Made by a program: the position numbers and the translations under genes. Shown here one piece after another: positions 26,481 through 35,287 of a DNA stretch of 64,000 nucleotides. The stretch lies in the NCBI GenBank assembly GCA_003134995.1, contig PLDC01000005.1:186001-250000 (forward strand), given 5' to 3'. The notes under the pieces are model-generated. The model was not told the origin of the DNA and ran no database searches. It saw only the letters and a list, made by a program, of their open reading frames with translations. Position 1 is the first letter of the stretch. Every line of letters starts with the position of its first letter. The DNA is from Acidobacteriaceae bacterium. Lineage in GTDB: Bacteria; Acidobacteriota; Terriglobia; Terriglobales; Acidobacteriaceae.

Positions 26481-26783
26481 CCCGCACGTTTGGAATTGAT
26501 CTTGACACAGAGAACAGACATTGCAGGAAGTATGCAACCTTGAATCATGACGAAGGTAATTGGTTACCGCAGAAGTCGAAGAGCACAGGCCTAAAACGAA
26601 TCCCTCAAGTCGATCGCCAAACGGCGAAGCGCCAATGCCCGACGAGGTTACCTCAGTAAGCTACTTAGAAACCTGTAAGAACAATAGGATTCATTGGACT
26701 GGCACGCCAGACGTGTGCGCGGAAATAGCCTTTCCATGCAACGGGTAAGCTCTGCCAACTCCCCCTGCAACGCGAACGAATCA
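26481..26783. other. Divergent promoter region between the PilZ activator and the HD-GYP/GGDEF gene
   Basis: About 300 bp with no gene. It must contain the promoters of both signalling genes. I looked for a -24/-12 sigma-54 promoter (GG-N10-GC) and saw none I would defend. Confidence 0.4.
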
Positions 26784-29228
26784 ATGTCGACTGGGACAAA
26801 GCTATTTGTCGGGATCGCGATCTCGCTAGGGCTGGCAGTGCTGTGCTTCGCGCTCTGGCACTGGCAGTCGGCAGACGTGGCTCGATTTGTCTGTTATCTC
26901 GCAGTGGCCGTTTTGGCCTCGGGCTTGAAGGTGCAACTGCCCGGCATCGACGGCACGATGTCAGTAAATTTCCTTTTCATTCTCTTCGGTGTAATGGAGT
27001 TGAGCCTACCCGAGACGCTCGTCATCGGTTGCACGGCAACTCTGGTGCAGAGCGTATGGCACGCGCGAAACCGGCTTGATCCCGTAAAGGTCCTGTTCAA
27101 CGTTCTTGGAATGATGGCGAATGCGAGCGCCTTCTGCTACCTCAGCTACCACTGGCTCGACGGCAGAATGGCCAGCAATAAACCCATTCTGCTGATGGTG
27201 GCGGCACTGGTTTTCTTCCTGGCGAATACGCTGCCTGTTTCGATTGTGATTTCTCTCACCGAACAGAAGTCGATCCGCAAAATATGGAGCGAATGCTACT
27301 TCTGGTCATTCCCGTATTACCTCGTCGGGGCGGCCGTGGTGGGGTTAGTAGGAATCATTAACCAGCGCGCTGGTTGGCAAACATCGCTCCTCGTGCTGCC
27401 TGTGATTTATTGGGTGTATCGCTCCTATCGCCTTTACCTAGGCCGGCTCGAAGCCGAAAAAGAGCGGGTAGAAATTGAGAAGCGGCACGTAGAGCAGATT
27501 GCCTCGTTGAACATGCGGACCATCGAGGCCCTCGCGCTGGCCATCGAGGCGAAAGACCACACCACGCACACGCATCTGCAACGCGTGCGAACCTACGCAG
27601 TGGAAATCGCGAAAGAGATCGGCCTTTCCGCCGACGAGATCGAAGCCCTGCGCGCTGCTGCGCTGCTGCATGACATCGGCAAGCTTGCCGTTCCGGAGCA
27701 CATCATCAACAAGCCGGGCAAGCTGACGCCCGAAGAGTTCGAGAAAATGAAGGTGCATCCGCTCGTAGGCGCGGAAATACTGGATCGCGTGGCCTTCCCG
27801 TATCCCGTGGCTCCCATTGTGCGTTCCCATCACGAGCGATGGGATGGATCGGGATATCCCGCGGGTCTGGTTGGCGAAGAGATTCCAATTGGGGCGCGCA
27901 TTCTGACGGTCGTGGATTGTCTGGATGCCCTGGCCTCGGACCGGCAATACCGGCCCGCCATGCCGCTGGATCGAGCCATGAGTACGGTGAAAGAAAAAGC
28001 GGGAACCTGGTTCGATCCAAAGATCGTTGAGGTTTTGGAGCGCCGCTACGTGGACCTGGAGCGTATTGCGCAAATAAACCAGGAAGCCTTCGTCCCAAGC
28101 GGGTTCTCGAAAGATGTGCGCGTGGAACGCGGACTTGCTCCGGCAACTGGATTTGAAAAGTCAGCCGACAATGTACAGAACGAAACCGACTTTCTCACGT
28201 CGATTGCATCGGCGCGGCAAGAGGCGCAAGCCATGTTCGACTTGAGCCAGGACCTGGGCAACTCGCTGAGCCTGAGCGAGACGCTTTCGGTGCTGTCGAT
28301 GCGGCTGCGCAAGATGGTTCCCTATGACTCCATCGCGGTATTCGTGAACCGGAATGGTTGGTTGCTGCCAGAACTGGTGAGCGGCGAAAACTTTCGCGTG
28401 CTCTCCTCGTTGAAAATACGCATGGGCGAAGGCTTGTGCGGATGGGTGGCGGAGAACTGCAAGCCCATCATCAATGGCAATCCGCAGGTTGAAGCCGGCT
28501 ACGCACCCGACCCGGGCAAACACGCGGTTCTATCTTCTGCACTGGCTGTTCCACTGCAGGGATTGAATGGCGTAGTGGGCGTGCTTGCAATGTACCACTC
28601 GACTGCGGACGCGTTTACGCCGGACCACTTGCGGATTCTGCTGGCGGTCGCTTCGAAGGTCGCGCTCTCGGTAGAGAATGCGCTGAAGTATCAGCAGGCC
28701 GAAAGCTCGGCGACCACAGACTTCCTCACGGGCCTGCCCAACGCGCGCTCACTGTTTGTGCATCTCGCGCAGGAAGTCGCGCGCTGCCGGCGCATGAAAA
28801 CTTCTCTTGCTGTCATGGTCTGCGACATTGACGGGCTCAAGAAAATCAACGATTCGTTCGGACACCTGGAGGGAGACAAGTTGCTGCGCGAGTTCGGCAC
28901 GCGTCTGCGGGATGCTTGCCGTGGTTACGACTACGTGGCTCGCATGGGCGGTGACGAGTTTGTAGTCATGGCGCCAGGTCTCACTGCCGAAGGCGCCGAA
29001 GAGAAGGCGCTCCGCTTGAATCAGGCAGCGGTAGAGGCAGGACGGCACGTCTGCGGACGTGACCTCATATCGTTGAGCGTAGGAACGGCGTTTTGTCCCG
29101 AAGATGGATACGACGTGGAAGCGTTGCTGGCCGAAGCGGACCGGCGCATGTATTCGGTGAAGCAAACCCATCATGCACAAACTGCCGCGGCCGTGAGCGC
29201 TCTGGCGCAAGGGGCTGCGGGAGAATAA
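26784..29228 (+). CDS. Membrane-bound HD-GYP / GAF / GGDEF c-di-GMP protein
   Basis: 814 residues from ATG 26784, a start supported by alignment with the stand-alone membrane-domain gene at 37135. Residues 1-220 are a multi-helix membrane domain containing KVQLPGIDGTMSVNF and SFPYYL. A coiled stretch (RLEAEKERVEIEKRHVEQ) leads to the HD-GYP domain: LLHDIGK (294-300) and HHERWDGSGYP (349-359). A GAF-like domain occupies about 490-640, then a GGDEF domain with intact GGDEF at 722-726 and an RxxD inhibitory site (RGYD) five residues before it. Both degrading (HD-GYP) and making (GGDEF) sites for c-di-GMP look intact. The stop codon is directly followed by the ATG of the ABC permease gene. Confidence 0.9.
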   Translation: MSTGTKLFVGIAISLGLAVLCFALWHWQSADVARFVCYLAVAVLASGLKVQLPGIDGTMSVNFLFILFGVMELSLPETLVIGCTATLVQSVWHARNRLDPVKVLFNVLGMMANASAFCYLSYHWLDGRMASNKPILLMVAALVFFLANTLPVSIVISLTEQKSIRKIWSECYFWSFPYYLVGAAVVGLVGIINQRAGWQTSLLVLPVIYWVYRSYRLYLGRLEAEKERVEIEKRHVEQIASLNMRTIEALALAIEAKDHTTHTHLQRVRTYAVEIAKEIGLSADEIEALRAAALLHDIGKLAVPEHIINKPGKLTPEEFEKMKVHPLVGAEILDRVAFPYPVAPIVRSHHERWDGSGYPAGLVGEEIPIGARILTVVDCLDALASDRQYRPAMPLDRAMSTVKEKAGTWFDPKIVEVLERRYVDLERIAQINQEAFVPSGFSKDVRVERGLAPATGFEKSADNVQNETDFLTSIASARQEAQAMFDLSQDLGNSLSLSETLSVLSMRLRKMVPYDSIAVFVNRNGWLLPELVSGENFRVLSSLKIRMGEGLCGWVAENCKPIINGNPQVEAGYAPDPGKHAVLSSALAVPLQGLNGVVGVLAMYHSTADAFTPDHLRILLAVASKVALSVENALKYQQAESSATTDFLTGLPNARSLFVHLAQEVARCRRMKTSLAVMVCDIDGLKKINDSFGHLEGDKLLREFGTRLRDACRGYDYVARMGGDEFVVMAPGLTAEGAEEKALRLNQAAVEAGRHVCGRDLISLSVGTAFCPEDGYDVEALLAEADRRMYSVKQTHHAQTAAAVSALAQGAAGE

Positions 29229-30101
29229 ATGCGCAGCCTCCGATGGAAAATTGCCGGGCACGTGCTGGCGCTGGTAGCCACGGTTCTTCTCGGAGGATTG
29301 CTCTCGGCCACATTGGTAAGGCTTGCGCCGGGCTTCGACACAGATGAGCGCGAACTCGATCCTCACTTGAGCGCGGAGAGCGTGCAAGCGCTGCGCGATG
29401 CGCGGCATCAAGACCACAACGTGTTTCGCTTTTATTTTTCTTATATGAAGCGGGCGATGACGGGTGACCTCGGCACTTCGCTCGCACTGGGGCAGCCCGT
29501 GCGTACGTTGCTGCGCGACCGCGCGCCGCTGACGCTGCGACTCCTGGCAATCGGCCTTGCGCTCGCCTGGCTACTGACTCTGACGCTGGCATTGAGCGCA
29601 GCGTGGCTGCGGCTTTCCGTTTTTGACACGCTGACAACTGCCGCAAGCGGAACATTTCTTTGTATTCCCGCCGCAGTCTTGGCGTTGCTTTCCGTGTTCT
29701 GGAATGCGCCCGGGGCATTAGCAATTGCGCTGATTGTTTTCCCGCACACTTATCGCTACGCGCGAAATCTCCTGGTGAAGGCTTATTCGCGACCTCACAT
29801 CATCACCGCCAGAGCAAAAGGATTAGGCGAGGCTCGCATTCTTTTCTGGCACGTAGTGCCGGTCGTGACCCCACAACTGCTTGCAGTCGCCGGCGTCTCC
29901 GTAAGTATGGCGGTTGGAGCTGCCATTCCGGTCGAAGCTTTGTGCGGGTTAGCCGGCATTGGACAACTGGCGTGGCAAGCGGCTCTGGCGCGCGATCTAC
30001 CCCTGCTAGTGAATATCACGGTCCTGGTGACGCTGGTAACCTTGCTGGCCAATTCCAGTGCAGATGTAATCGGTCATGTGGTGCGGAGCCAGGAAGTATG
30101 A
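29229..30101 (+). CDS. Peptide/nickel-type ABC transporter permease (DppB-like)
   Basis: 290 residues with membrane helices and the permease loop ARAKGLGEARILFWHVVPVVTPQLLAV. The N-terminal part has the periplasmic segment of DppB-like proteins (LVRLAPGFDTDERELD ... YFSYMKRAMTGDLGTSL). The ATG immediately follows the stop of the HD-GYP/GGDEF gene, and its end overlaps the DppC-like gene by ATGA. It forms half of the import channel. Confidence 0.85.
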   Translation: MRSLRWKIAGHVLALVATVLLGGLLSATLVRLAPGFDTDERELDPHLSAESVQALRDARHQDHNVFRFYFSYMKRAMTGDLGTSLALGQPVRTLLRDRAPLTLRLLAIGLALAWLLTLTLALSAAWLRLSVFDTLTTAASGTFLCIPAAVLALLSVFWNAPGALAIALIVFPHTYRYARNLLVKAYSRPHIITARAKGLGEARILFWHVVPVVTPQLLAVAGVSVSMAVGAAIPVEALCGLAGIGQLAWQAALARDLPLLVNITVLVTLVTLLANSSADVIGHVVRSQEV

Positions 30102-30907
30102 GTCTCTGGCAAAAGCTGGCTTGCGTGATTTTGGCGCTGGTGCTGTGCGGGTCAGTGGCGGCGAACTGGTTGGCTCCTGCGGGATATGCCAAGCAGTACC
30201 GCGAAGCTACGGACGCGCCGCCATCGCGCGCACACTGGCTGGGCACGGACGAAATGGGGCGCGACCGCTTTGCTCGCGTGCTTTACGGAACGCGAATTTC
30301 TTTGTTGTTAGCTCCCGCCGCGGCATTGCTTTCAACCCTGATGGCCGCGCTGATTGGAGGTCTCGCGGGATATTTGGGCGGCATCTGGGCGCGGATGGCG
30401 ATGGCGGTCACTGATTTGTTTTTGTCCTTGCCATGGTTGTTCCTGCTGATCACGGCGCGGGCGTTAATGCCGCTGAATGTCTCTCCCTTGATCTCGGTGA
30501 TGGTGACCTTCATGCTGCTGGGGCTTCTGGGCTGGACGACGGCGGCGAGAGTCTTGTGCACAACCGCGGCATCTTTGCGCGGATCGGATTTTGTGCGGCA
30601 GGCGCAGGCCGCAGGACTTCCAGCTCAAAGATTGTTCTGGGTACATGTGGTACCAAACTTGAAGCCAGTGCTCTATGCGCAGTTTTGGATTTCGATTCCG
30701 GTTTTTATTTTGAGCGAGGCCAACCTGGGCATCCTCGGGCTGGGCGTGGCAGAGCCCATGCCTTCGTGGGGAAGTTTGCTGAAAGAACTGGAAGGGTTGG
30801 TTTCAATCGGAGAAGAACCGTGGAAGTTCGTGCCTTTGATTTTGCTGGTGGTGGTAGTGACTTCGTTTCAGGTTTTGCTTTCCAAGCAGGAGGAGATGGC
30901 CGCATGA
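30098..30907 (+). CDS. Peptide/nickel-type ABC transporter permease (DppC-like)
   Basis: 269 residues from ATG 30098, chosen for the ATGA overlap with the preceding permease. Typical DppC features: HWLGTDEMGRDRFARVLYGTRISL, six predicted membrane helices, and the loop RQAQAAGLPAQRLFWVHVVPNLKPVL. Also GLGVAEPMPSWGSLL near the end. Its stop overlaps the ATG of the binding-protein gene. Confidence 0.88.
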   Translation: MSLWQKLACVILALVLCGSVAANWLAPAGYAKQYREATDAPPSRAHWLGTDEMGRDRFARVLYGTRISLLLAPAAALLSTLMAALIGGLAGYLGGIWARMAMAVTDLFLSLPWLFLLITARALMPLNVSPLISVMVTFMLLGLLGWTTAARVLCTTAASLRGSDFVRQAQAAGLPAQRLFWVHVVPNLKPVLYAQFWISIPVFILSEANLGILGLGVAEPMPSWGSLLKELEGLVSIGEEPWKFVPLILLVVVVTSFQVLLSKQEEMAA

Positions 30908-32556
30908 GGCGTCACAAGAGTGGTTTCGAACAAATGACAAACACGTGCGGGACAGCGATCTCTGTCGCGATGCTCTGCCTGGGCTTTCTGCTGGGTCACG
31001 CCGTGGCTCAAGGCGGTGGCGAACTGAGGTTCTGTCTTCGCACCGAGCCCAAGACTTTTGACCCGCTCAAGGTGGAGGACGACGCCTCCGCTTCCATCCG
31101 TTATTTGACGGGAGGCGTGCTGGTCCGCGTCAATCGCCAGACTCAAGACCTGGAGCCTGGATTGGCCGTCTCATGGAAGGTCTCAAAAGATGGACGTCAG
31201 ATTTCGTTCCGCTTGCGTAGCGGAATTCTGTTTTCCGATGGCACGCCCTTTTCCGCGGAGGACGTTGCGTACACCGTCCAGCAACTGATGGACCCCGCGC
31301 TGCATTCGCCCACCGGCGATGCTTTCCGTTCAGGCACCGGAAACGTGGAAACCAATGTGGTTTCTCCGTCACAGATTGTGATTACGTTTCCTGCGCAAGT
31401 TGCCGGACTCGATCGCCTGTTCGATCAGGTTGCGATTCTTTCCCAGCGCTCGTCGAAGAAAGAAATGGCGGTGCTCGGCCCGTTCATGGTCGCCGACTAC
31501 AAGCCTGGATCGTCCGTTCTCTTGAAACGCAATCCGAACTACTGGAAGACGGACGAGCAGGGACGCAAACTTCCATACCTGGATTCAATACACCTCGACA
31601 TTCAACCCAATCGCGATGTGGAGTTGCTGCGCTTCAAGCGCGGAGAACTTGACCTGATCAACTCTCTCGACAGCGAATATTTCGATAAGCTGGCTGCAAC
31701 TTCGCCGCAAGTTGTGCACGATGCCGGAGCATCGCTCGATAGCGAGCAACTCTGGTTCAACGAGGTCGCGAAGTCGCCGATTCCGAACTACAAGAAGAAC
31801 TGGTTTCGGTCAGCCAGCTTTCGCCGAGCGATCTCGGAAGCCATCAACCGCGAAGACTTGAGCCGCGTGGTTTTCCACGGGCACGCGCAGCCCGCCGTAG
31901 GACCGTTCTCTCCTGCGAATAAATTCTGGTTCAACAGCAAGCTCAAGCCTCAGCCCTACAGCTCCGATGCGGCGTTAAAGGCCCTGCAGGACGAAGGCTT
32001 CCGCATGGAAAACGGCACGCTCAAAGACAAAGACGGCAACGAGGTCGTGTTTTCGATTATCACGAACTCCGGCAATAAATACCGCGAGCGCATGGCGGTC
32101 CTGATCCAGGATGACCTGCAAAAGATCGGCATCCGCGTGAATGTTGTAACGTTAGACTTCCCCTCCCTAATCGAGCGTATGACCCAAACATTCGATTATG
32201 AGGCCATCATCCTCGGGCTAACCAATGTTGATTTGGATCCGAACGGTGAGATGAATGTGTGGCTGAGTTCTTCGGAGAATCATCAGTGGAACCCGCAGCA
32301 GAAGGCTCCGGAAACCGCATGGGAAGCGGAGATTGACCGCCTCATGCGGGCGCAGGCATCGTCGAGCGATCCTAAGAAACGCAAAGAAGCGTTCGACCGC
32401 GTGCAGGAGATTGTGGTCGAACAGGAGCCGTTTATTTTTCTGATCAATAAGAACGCGCTCTCCGCAGTCTCGGCGGCGGTGCAAGGCGCGGCTCCAATGA
32501 TTCTGTCTCCGCAAACATTCTGGAATGCAGAGCGGCTCTTCGTCGGTACCAAGTAG
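30904..32556 (+). CDS. ABC transporter substrate-binding protein, family 5 (peptide/oligosaccharide)
   Basis: 550 residues from ATG 30904 (ATGA overlap with the permease). Signal segment SVAMLCLGFLLGHAVAQ precedes a family-5 solute-binding domain: LRFCLRTEPKTFDPLKVEDD, LEPGLAVSWKVSKDGRQISFRLRSGILFSDGTPFSAEDVAYT, GPFMVADYKPGSSVLLKRNPNYWK and FRRAISEAINREDLSRVVF. Family members bind di/oligopeptides, nickel or oligosaccharides; the ligand is not determinable. Translation of the three transporter genes appears tightly coupled. Confidence 0.9.
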   Translation: MRRHKSGFEQMTNTCGTAISVAMLCLGFLLGHAVAQGGGELRFCLRTEPKTFDPLKVEDDASASIRYLTGGVLVRVNRQTQDLEPGLAVSWKVSKDGRQISFRLRSGILFSDGTPFSAEDVAYTVQQLMDPALHSPTGDAFRSGTGNVETNVVSPSQIVITFPAQVAGLDRLFDQVAILSQRSSKKEMAVLGPFMVADYKPGSSVLLKRNPNYWKTDEQGRKLPYLDSIHLDIQPNRDVELLRFKRGELDLINSLDSEYFDKLAATSPQVVHDAGASLDSEQLWFNEVAKSPIPNYKKNWFRSASFRRAISEAINREDLSRVVFHGHAQPAVGPFSPANKFWFNSKLKPQPYSSDAALKALQDEGFRMENGTLKDKDGNEVVFSIITNSGNKYRERMAVLIQDDLQKIGIRVNVVTLDFPSLIERMTQTFDYEAIILGLTNVDLDPNGEMNVWLSSSENHQWNPQQKAPETAWEAEIDRLMRAQASSSDPKKRKEAFDRVQEIVVEQEPFIFLINKNALSAVSAAVQGAAPMILSPQTFWNAERLFVGTK

Positions 32557-32566
32557 AACAATCATT

Positions 32567-32597
32567 TGCCACGGATTTACGCGGATTCACACGGATC
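32567..32597. repeat. CGGATT-type short intergenic repeat
   Basis: CCACGGATTTACGCGGATTC followed by ACACGGATC: three CGGAT(T) units about 11-12 bp apart, of the kind seen scattered in intergenic DNA of many environmental bacteria. It sits in the 101-bp gap of the transporter operon. Confidence 0.45.
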
Positions 32598-32657
32598 TTA
32601 AAAACAACCGCTCTAACAACGCGGAACCTAAAGCTCAGCACCTATTAAGGAACAGGA

Positions 32658-33497
32658 ATGTCGTCTGACGCTTCGCAAAACCAGATTTTGCTGTCGGCGC
32701 ACTTCTCCGTGCGGTATGCGGGCAAGCCTCCGGTTCTGCGCGGCGTGCAGCTGGAAATTCAGCGCGGCGAGGTACTGGGCCTGGTGGGACAAAGCGGTTC
32801 GGGCAAAAGCACGCTGGCGATGGCGATCCTTGGGCTGCTCGATAAGAAGCGGTCGCCAGCCGAAGGCACCATCAGATTTGAAGATATCGATCTCTTGCAA
32901 CTCTCAGAACGCCAACTGCGCGCGCTGCGCGGACGTTCGATTGCGCTGGTATTGCAGAGTCCATTGTCCTCTCTGAATCCGGCGCTCAAGATTCGCACTC
33001 AGTTCAAGGAAGCGTGGCGCGCCCATGCATCCGGAACGAGCGCTGATTGCGCCGACGCGATTCGAAATTCCCTGCAAGGTGTTTCCCTACCCTCTGACGA
33101 TGAATTCCTGCGCAAGTATCCTTCGCAGATGAGCGTGGGTCAGGCGCAGCGAGTGCTGATTGCCATGGCCGTCATGCATCGTCCTGCGCTGCTCATCGCC
33201 GACGAAGCTACCAGCGCGCTCGATGTTATTACACAATCCGAAATTCTGGCGCTGTTTCGCGAACTGAACCACTCCACGGGGATGGCGATTCTCTATATCT
33301 CTCACGACCTCGCTTCCGTCGCGGGAATTTGCGACCGCATCGCGATTCTGCACCAGGGCGAAATCGTAGAGTGCGGAACGACAAATCAAATCTTCACCAA
33401 CCCGCAGCACGAATATACGCAGCGACTTATGGCGGCGATCCCGCGCCTCATGCACGCAAACGCGCCATTGCACGCGAAAACAGCAACCGCACAATAG
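32658..33497 (+). CDS. Peptide-type ABC transporter ATP-binding protein (DppD-like) with variant signature
   Basis: 279 residues. Walker A GQSGSGKST, Walker B PALLIADEATSALD and H-loop YISHDLASVAG are normal, but the ABC signature reads MSVGQAQRV where SGGQ-QR is usual. The C-terminal NPQHEYTQRLMAAIPRL belongs to the oligopeptide-transporter ATPase extension. Only one ATPase gene follows the two permeases, whereas Dpp/Opp systems normally have two (D and F); either this one homodimerises or the partner is elsewhere. It converges on the DinB-like gene with a 12-bp gap. Confidence 0.87.
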   Translation: MSSDASQNQILLSAHFSVRYAGKPPVLRGVQLEIQRGEVLGLVGQSGSGKSTLAMAILGLLDKKRSPAEGTIRFEDIDLLQLSERQLRALRGRSIALVLQSPLSSLNPALKIRTQFKEAWRAHASGTSADCADAIRNSLQGVSLPSDDEFLRKYPSQMSVGQAQRVLIAMAVMHRPALLIADEATSALDVITQSEILALFRELNHSTGMAILYISHDLASVAGICDRIAILHQGEIVECGTTNQIFTNPQHEYTQRLMAAIPRLMHANAPLHAKTATAQ

Positions 33498-33509
33498 GCA
33501 GTCCCGCCG

Positions 33510-34013
33510 TCAGAATCCCAGCTTGTCATCCGCTGAAGGCCCATAAGTCGCGGGCACAGGTTTATCGTTCAACCGCAAATACACTCCAAGCTGGGCGCGA
33601 TGATGAACCAGGTGATTCAGAAACATCTCTCGATAAGCCAAAAAGCGCGATCCCTCAAAAATCGTTTTGCCCTGAAAACTCAGTTTCCAATTTTCTTTCC
33701 ACGCATCATCGGGAGTGGATTGCAGAGCAGCGCGAACTTTGGCCGCACCCTCATCGAAAACCCGCACAAGCTGTTCCGTAGACTCAAACGGCACGGGCGC
33801 AGTACTGCCCTTGGAAAAATCCAACTCCGGTGTTGTAAGAATCGTCAGCCCAAATCCCGCAAGCTGCGCCACGTGAGGCGCCAACTTTCCGAGAGGCATC
33901 GACTTGGCATGAGGCGCAAAATCTTTCTTGTCTGCCGGAACCCGCTCCAGGGTCGTGCGAGTCTTTTTGATTTCTTCATCCAATTCAGGCAGCAGTAATT
34001 CGTTAATAGGCAT
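33510..34013 (-). CDS. DinB-like (YfiT/DUF664-type) four-helix protein
   Basis: 167 residues with the DinB superfamily pattern: LLPELDEEIKKTRTTLERV, GKLAPHVAQLAGF (first metal His), and the C-terminal AYREMFLNHLVHHRAQLGVYLR pair of His. These are putative metal-dependent thiol transferases or hydrolases. The start at 34013 is preceded by a usable GGAGAA site. It is not linked to other genes. Confidence 0.8.
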   Translation of the reverse strand: MPINELLLPELDEEIKKTRTTLERVPADKKDFAPHAKSMPLGKLAPHVAQLAGFGLTILTTPELDFSKGSTAPVPFESTEQLVRVFDEGAAKVRAALQSTPDDAWKENWKLSFQGKTIFEGSRFLAYREMFLNHLVHHRAQLGVYLRLNDKPVPATYGPSADDKLGF

Positions 34014-34164
34014 GTTGTTCTCCGTTCATTCCAAGTATAACCACCGTTCGGAAATCGTTGTTAGGCGAGCGGCGCCTAAGGTGCGAACCGAATGACTCGC
34101 GAGTCGCCCTAGTTCATTAAGGAGTGCAGGGGCCTGATTTCGTCAGTTATCATGTTCAAACGAG

Positions 34165-34911
34165 ATGACCGACAATTGGAAGCCCTACCTCTGCAACGTA
34201 AACGGAAAACTAGCTTCCGTTCTCGTTAATCTGGGTCTTCGAGAATCCGTCCCGATTTCTTCCAAGCCTTGGCTCCTTTGGGTGTGGGTTTACTTCCAAT
34301 CGCCGCGACCCGATGGATTGTCTGACGGCAGGGAAGCCCCCACACTGTACAAAATTGAAGATGCTCTAGCCCCCTCTCTCACTCGCGAATGCCGGGCAAT
34401 CCTAAGCGGAAGGATCACGACCGCCGGGCGCCGTGAGTTTTACTTCTACGGGGAAACCAGCGATGGATTCGATAATGCGGTCAGGGATGCCATGAAGGGC
34501 TTTGAGGGCTACAAGTTCGACTTGGGAGAGCGGGAAGACTCGTCGTGGAACCAATACCTTAACGTTTTGTATCCGTCGATGGAAAACCTAGAACGCATCG
34601 CCAACATGGACCTGTTGGATGGGTTGGTCAAGCGGGGCGACGTCCTGACTGTTCCCAGGGAGATCCAGCATTGGATGTCGTTCCGCTCGGAACAGTCGCG
34701 CGCTTTGTTTCGAGAAGCCGCAACCGGGGCTGGTTACGGAATCACAGGGGAACACGAATCCGACGGAGAATTTCCTTTTGGAATCTCCATTACACGTACC
34801 CAGTCGATTGAGCAACAATTGATTGACCAGACTGTCATTGAACTGCTTAGGTTGTGCGGCACCTTCAATGGTGATTACGAAGGTTGGGAGACGCCAGTGA
34901 TCACACAATGA
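34165..34911 (+). CDS. DUF695 / RraB-domain protein
   Basis: 248 residues. The N-terminal 130 residues (WLLWVWVYFQSPRPDGLSDGREAPTLYKIEDAL ... GRITTAGRREFYFYGE) match the DUF695 pattern. The C-terminal 90 residues (DLLDGLVKRGDVLTVPREIQHWMSFRSEQSRALFREAATGAGYGI) match the RraB (RNase E inhibitor B) fold. The two are often fused. It stands alone; regulation of an RNase by it is only a family-based possibility. Confidence 0.75.
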   Translation: MTDNWKPYLCNVNGKLASVLVNLGLRESVPISSKPWLLWVWVYFQSPRPDGLSDGREAPTLYKIEDALAPSLTRECRAILSGRITTAGRREFYFYGETSDGFDNAVRDAMKGFEGYKFDLGEREDSSWNQYLNVLYPSMENLERIANMDLLDGLVKRGDVLTVPREIQHWMSFRSEQSRALFREAATGAGYGITGEHESDGEFPFGISITRTQSIEQQLIDQTVIELLRLCGTFNGDYEGWETPVITQ

Positions 34912-35287
34912 GCGGTCATCTTAACGGCTGGCGAAAATCGCCGCTGCACTCACTGGCCCATGTACTGAATCAGCAACCTCAAAAGTGCCGAGCAAAATCC
35001 TGCCCGAGTTCCGCCCGATGGCCGGCCACAAATCGCACTAACTCCGGACGCGCCTGCGAAAAAAGTAAGTAACCGTCACCCCCCTGCGTTGGGGTACGTA
35101 AGTAATTGAGCCTTCGGGACAAACTGTCCCCGCGCCCCTCAAGACAGGACAGAGTGGCCCAACGCTCCCCGCCACCCGCCTCGATCTCCAATCATAACAA
35201 TCACTTACGAGCAGGCAATTGGCCCTGGCCGTGCACAAAGAGTATCCGAGTCCGGCACGACCTCTGTGCCACAGAAGGGTGAGATCA
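34912..35287 (+). other. Intergenic region / possible structured leader of the subtilase
   Basis: About 376 bp without a gene. Two hairpins are visible: GGGACA-AAC-TGTCCC (35116-35130) and GGCAC-N7-GTGCC (35254-35270), the second ending 17 bases before the subtilase ATG and next to the AGAAGGG ribosome site. I compared it by eye with the c-di-GMP-I riboswitch pattern and did not find the conserved core, so no riboswitch is claimed. Confidence 0.35.

Noticed and set aside
30433-30903. Upstream extension of the substrate-binding gene to 30433
   Set aside because: It overlaps the DppC-like gene in another phase; ATG 30904 gives an ATGA junction and a signal peptide.
35100-35287. c-di-GMP-I riboswitch upstream of the subtilase
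   Set aside because: The conserved core of that riboswitch is not visible; only simple hairpins are.
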